Assembly: GCA_036736205.1 (NCBI GenBank)
Contig: DAINMX010000340.1
Coordinates: 1-5,280, forward strand
DNA: 5,280 nucleotides
Source: XYA12-FULL-58-9 sp001798605
GTDB lineage: Bacteria; Myxococcota; XYA12-FULL-58-9
Direction: 5' to 3'
In this document: one piece after another, positions 5,280 to 5,280 of the stretch
Layout: the number at the start of each line of letters is the position of its first letter
Position numbering within the stretch: position 1 is the stretch's first letter
Made by a program: the position numbers and the translations under genes
The notes under the pieces: model-generated
What the model was told of the DNA's origin: nothing
Seen by the model: the letters and a program-made list of their open reading frames with translations, nothing else
The model's database searches: none

Positions 5280-5280
5280 C

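Overview
The window looks like chromosomal DNA from a Gram-negative bacterium with fairly high GC, most plausibly a myxobacterium-like or other former 'deltaproteobacterial' lineage (Myxococcota, Bradymonadota or a relative). This rests on the style of the large secreted protein: a lipoprotein signal, cysteine modules of the 'CG..xNGC...CG.C..G..C' kind, and an RCC1-type beta-propeller, a combination common in those groups. It is an inference from protein style, not a taxonomic match.

Left part (1-1721, + strand). A short GC3-rich reading frame resembling the N-terminus of a lipoprotein (about 125-250) runs into a sharply AT-rich stretch (251-310, 16 G/C of 60). That stretch carries a 10-bp perfect inverted repeat wrapped around a sigma70-like promoter. 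The promoter sits so close to the next ATG (315) that the mRNA is predicted to be leaderless. From it runs a 468-residue ATPase of the archaeal-ATPase/DUF234 kind, with an intact P-loop, Walker B, winged helix and a C-terminal PD-(D/E)XK-like nuclease signature. The abrupt change in composition suggests that the ATPase and its regulatory region were inserted into, or joined to, a broken lipoprotein gene.

Middle (1782-2765, + strand). A membrane-anchored calcineurin-like metallophosphoesterase follows 60 bp downstream, with its own ribosome binding site. Two usually conserved positions are changed: GNH is GNW and GHTH is GDTH.

Right part (2793-5027, - strand, convergent with the phosphoesterase, 27-bp gap). 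One long gene encodes a 744-residue secreted lipoprotein with 90 cysteines. It has three zones: mixed cysteine-rich modules, a strongly acidic array of about twenty 13/14-residue 'CxxCxxNWDxxxxC' repeats, and a seven-repeat RCC1-like propeller that ends exactly at the stop codon. The layout suggests a lipid-anchored, disulfide-stapled stalk carrying a propeller head outside the cell. Upstream of it lie two abutting small hairpins and the last 30 codons of another minus-strand gene that leaves the window.

No RNA gene, CRISPR array, insertion sequence or known multigene defence system is visible. The genes do not form an obvious single pathway. The strongest candidates for something undescribed are the acidic Cys/Trp-Asp repeat stalk and the leaderless, palindrome-controlled ATPase-nuclease gene beside a broken lipoprotein leader.
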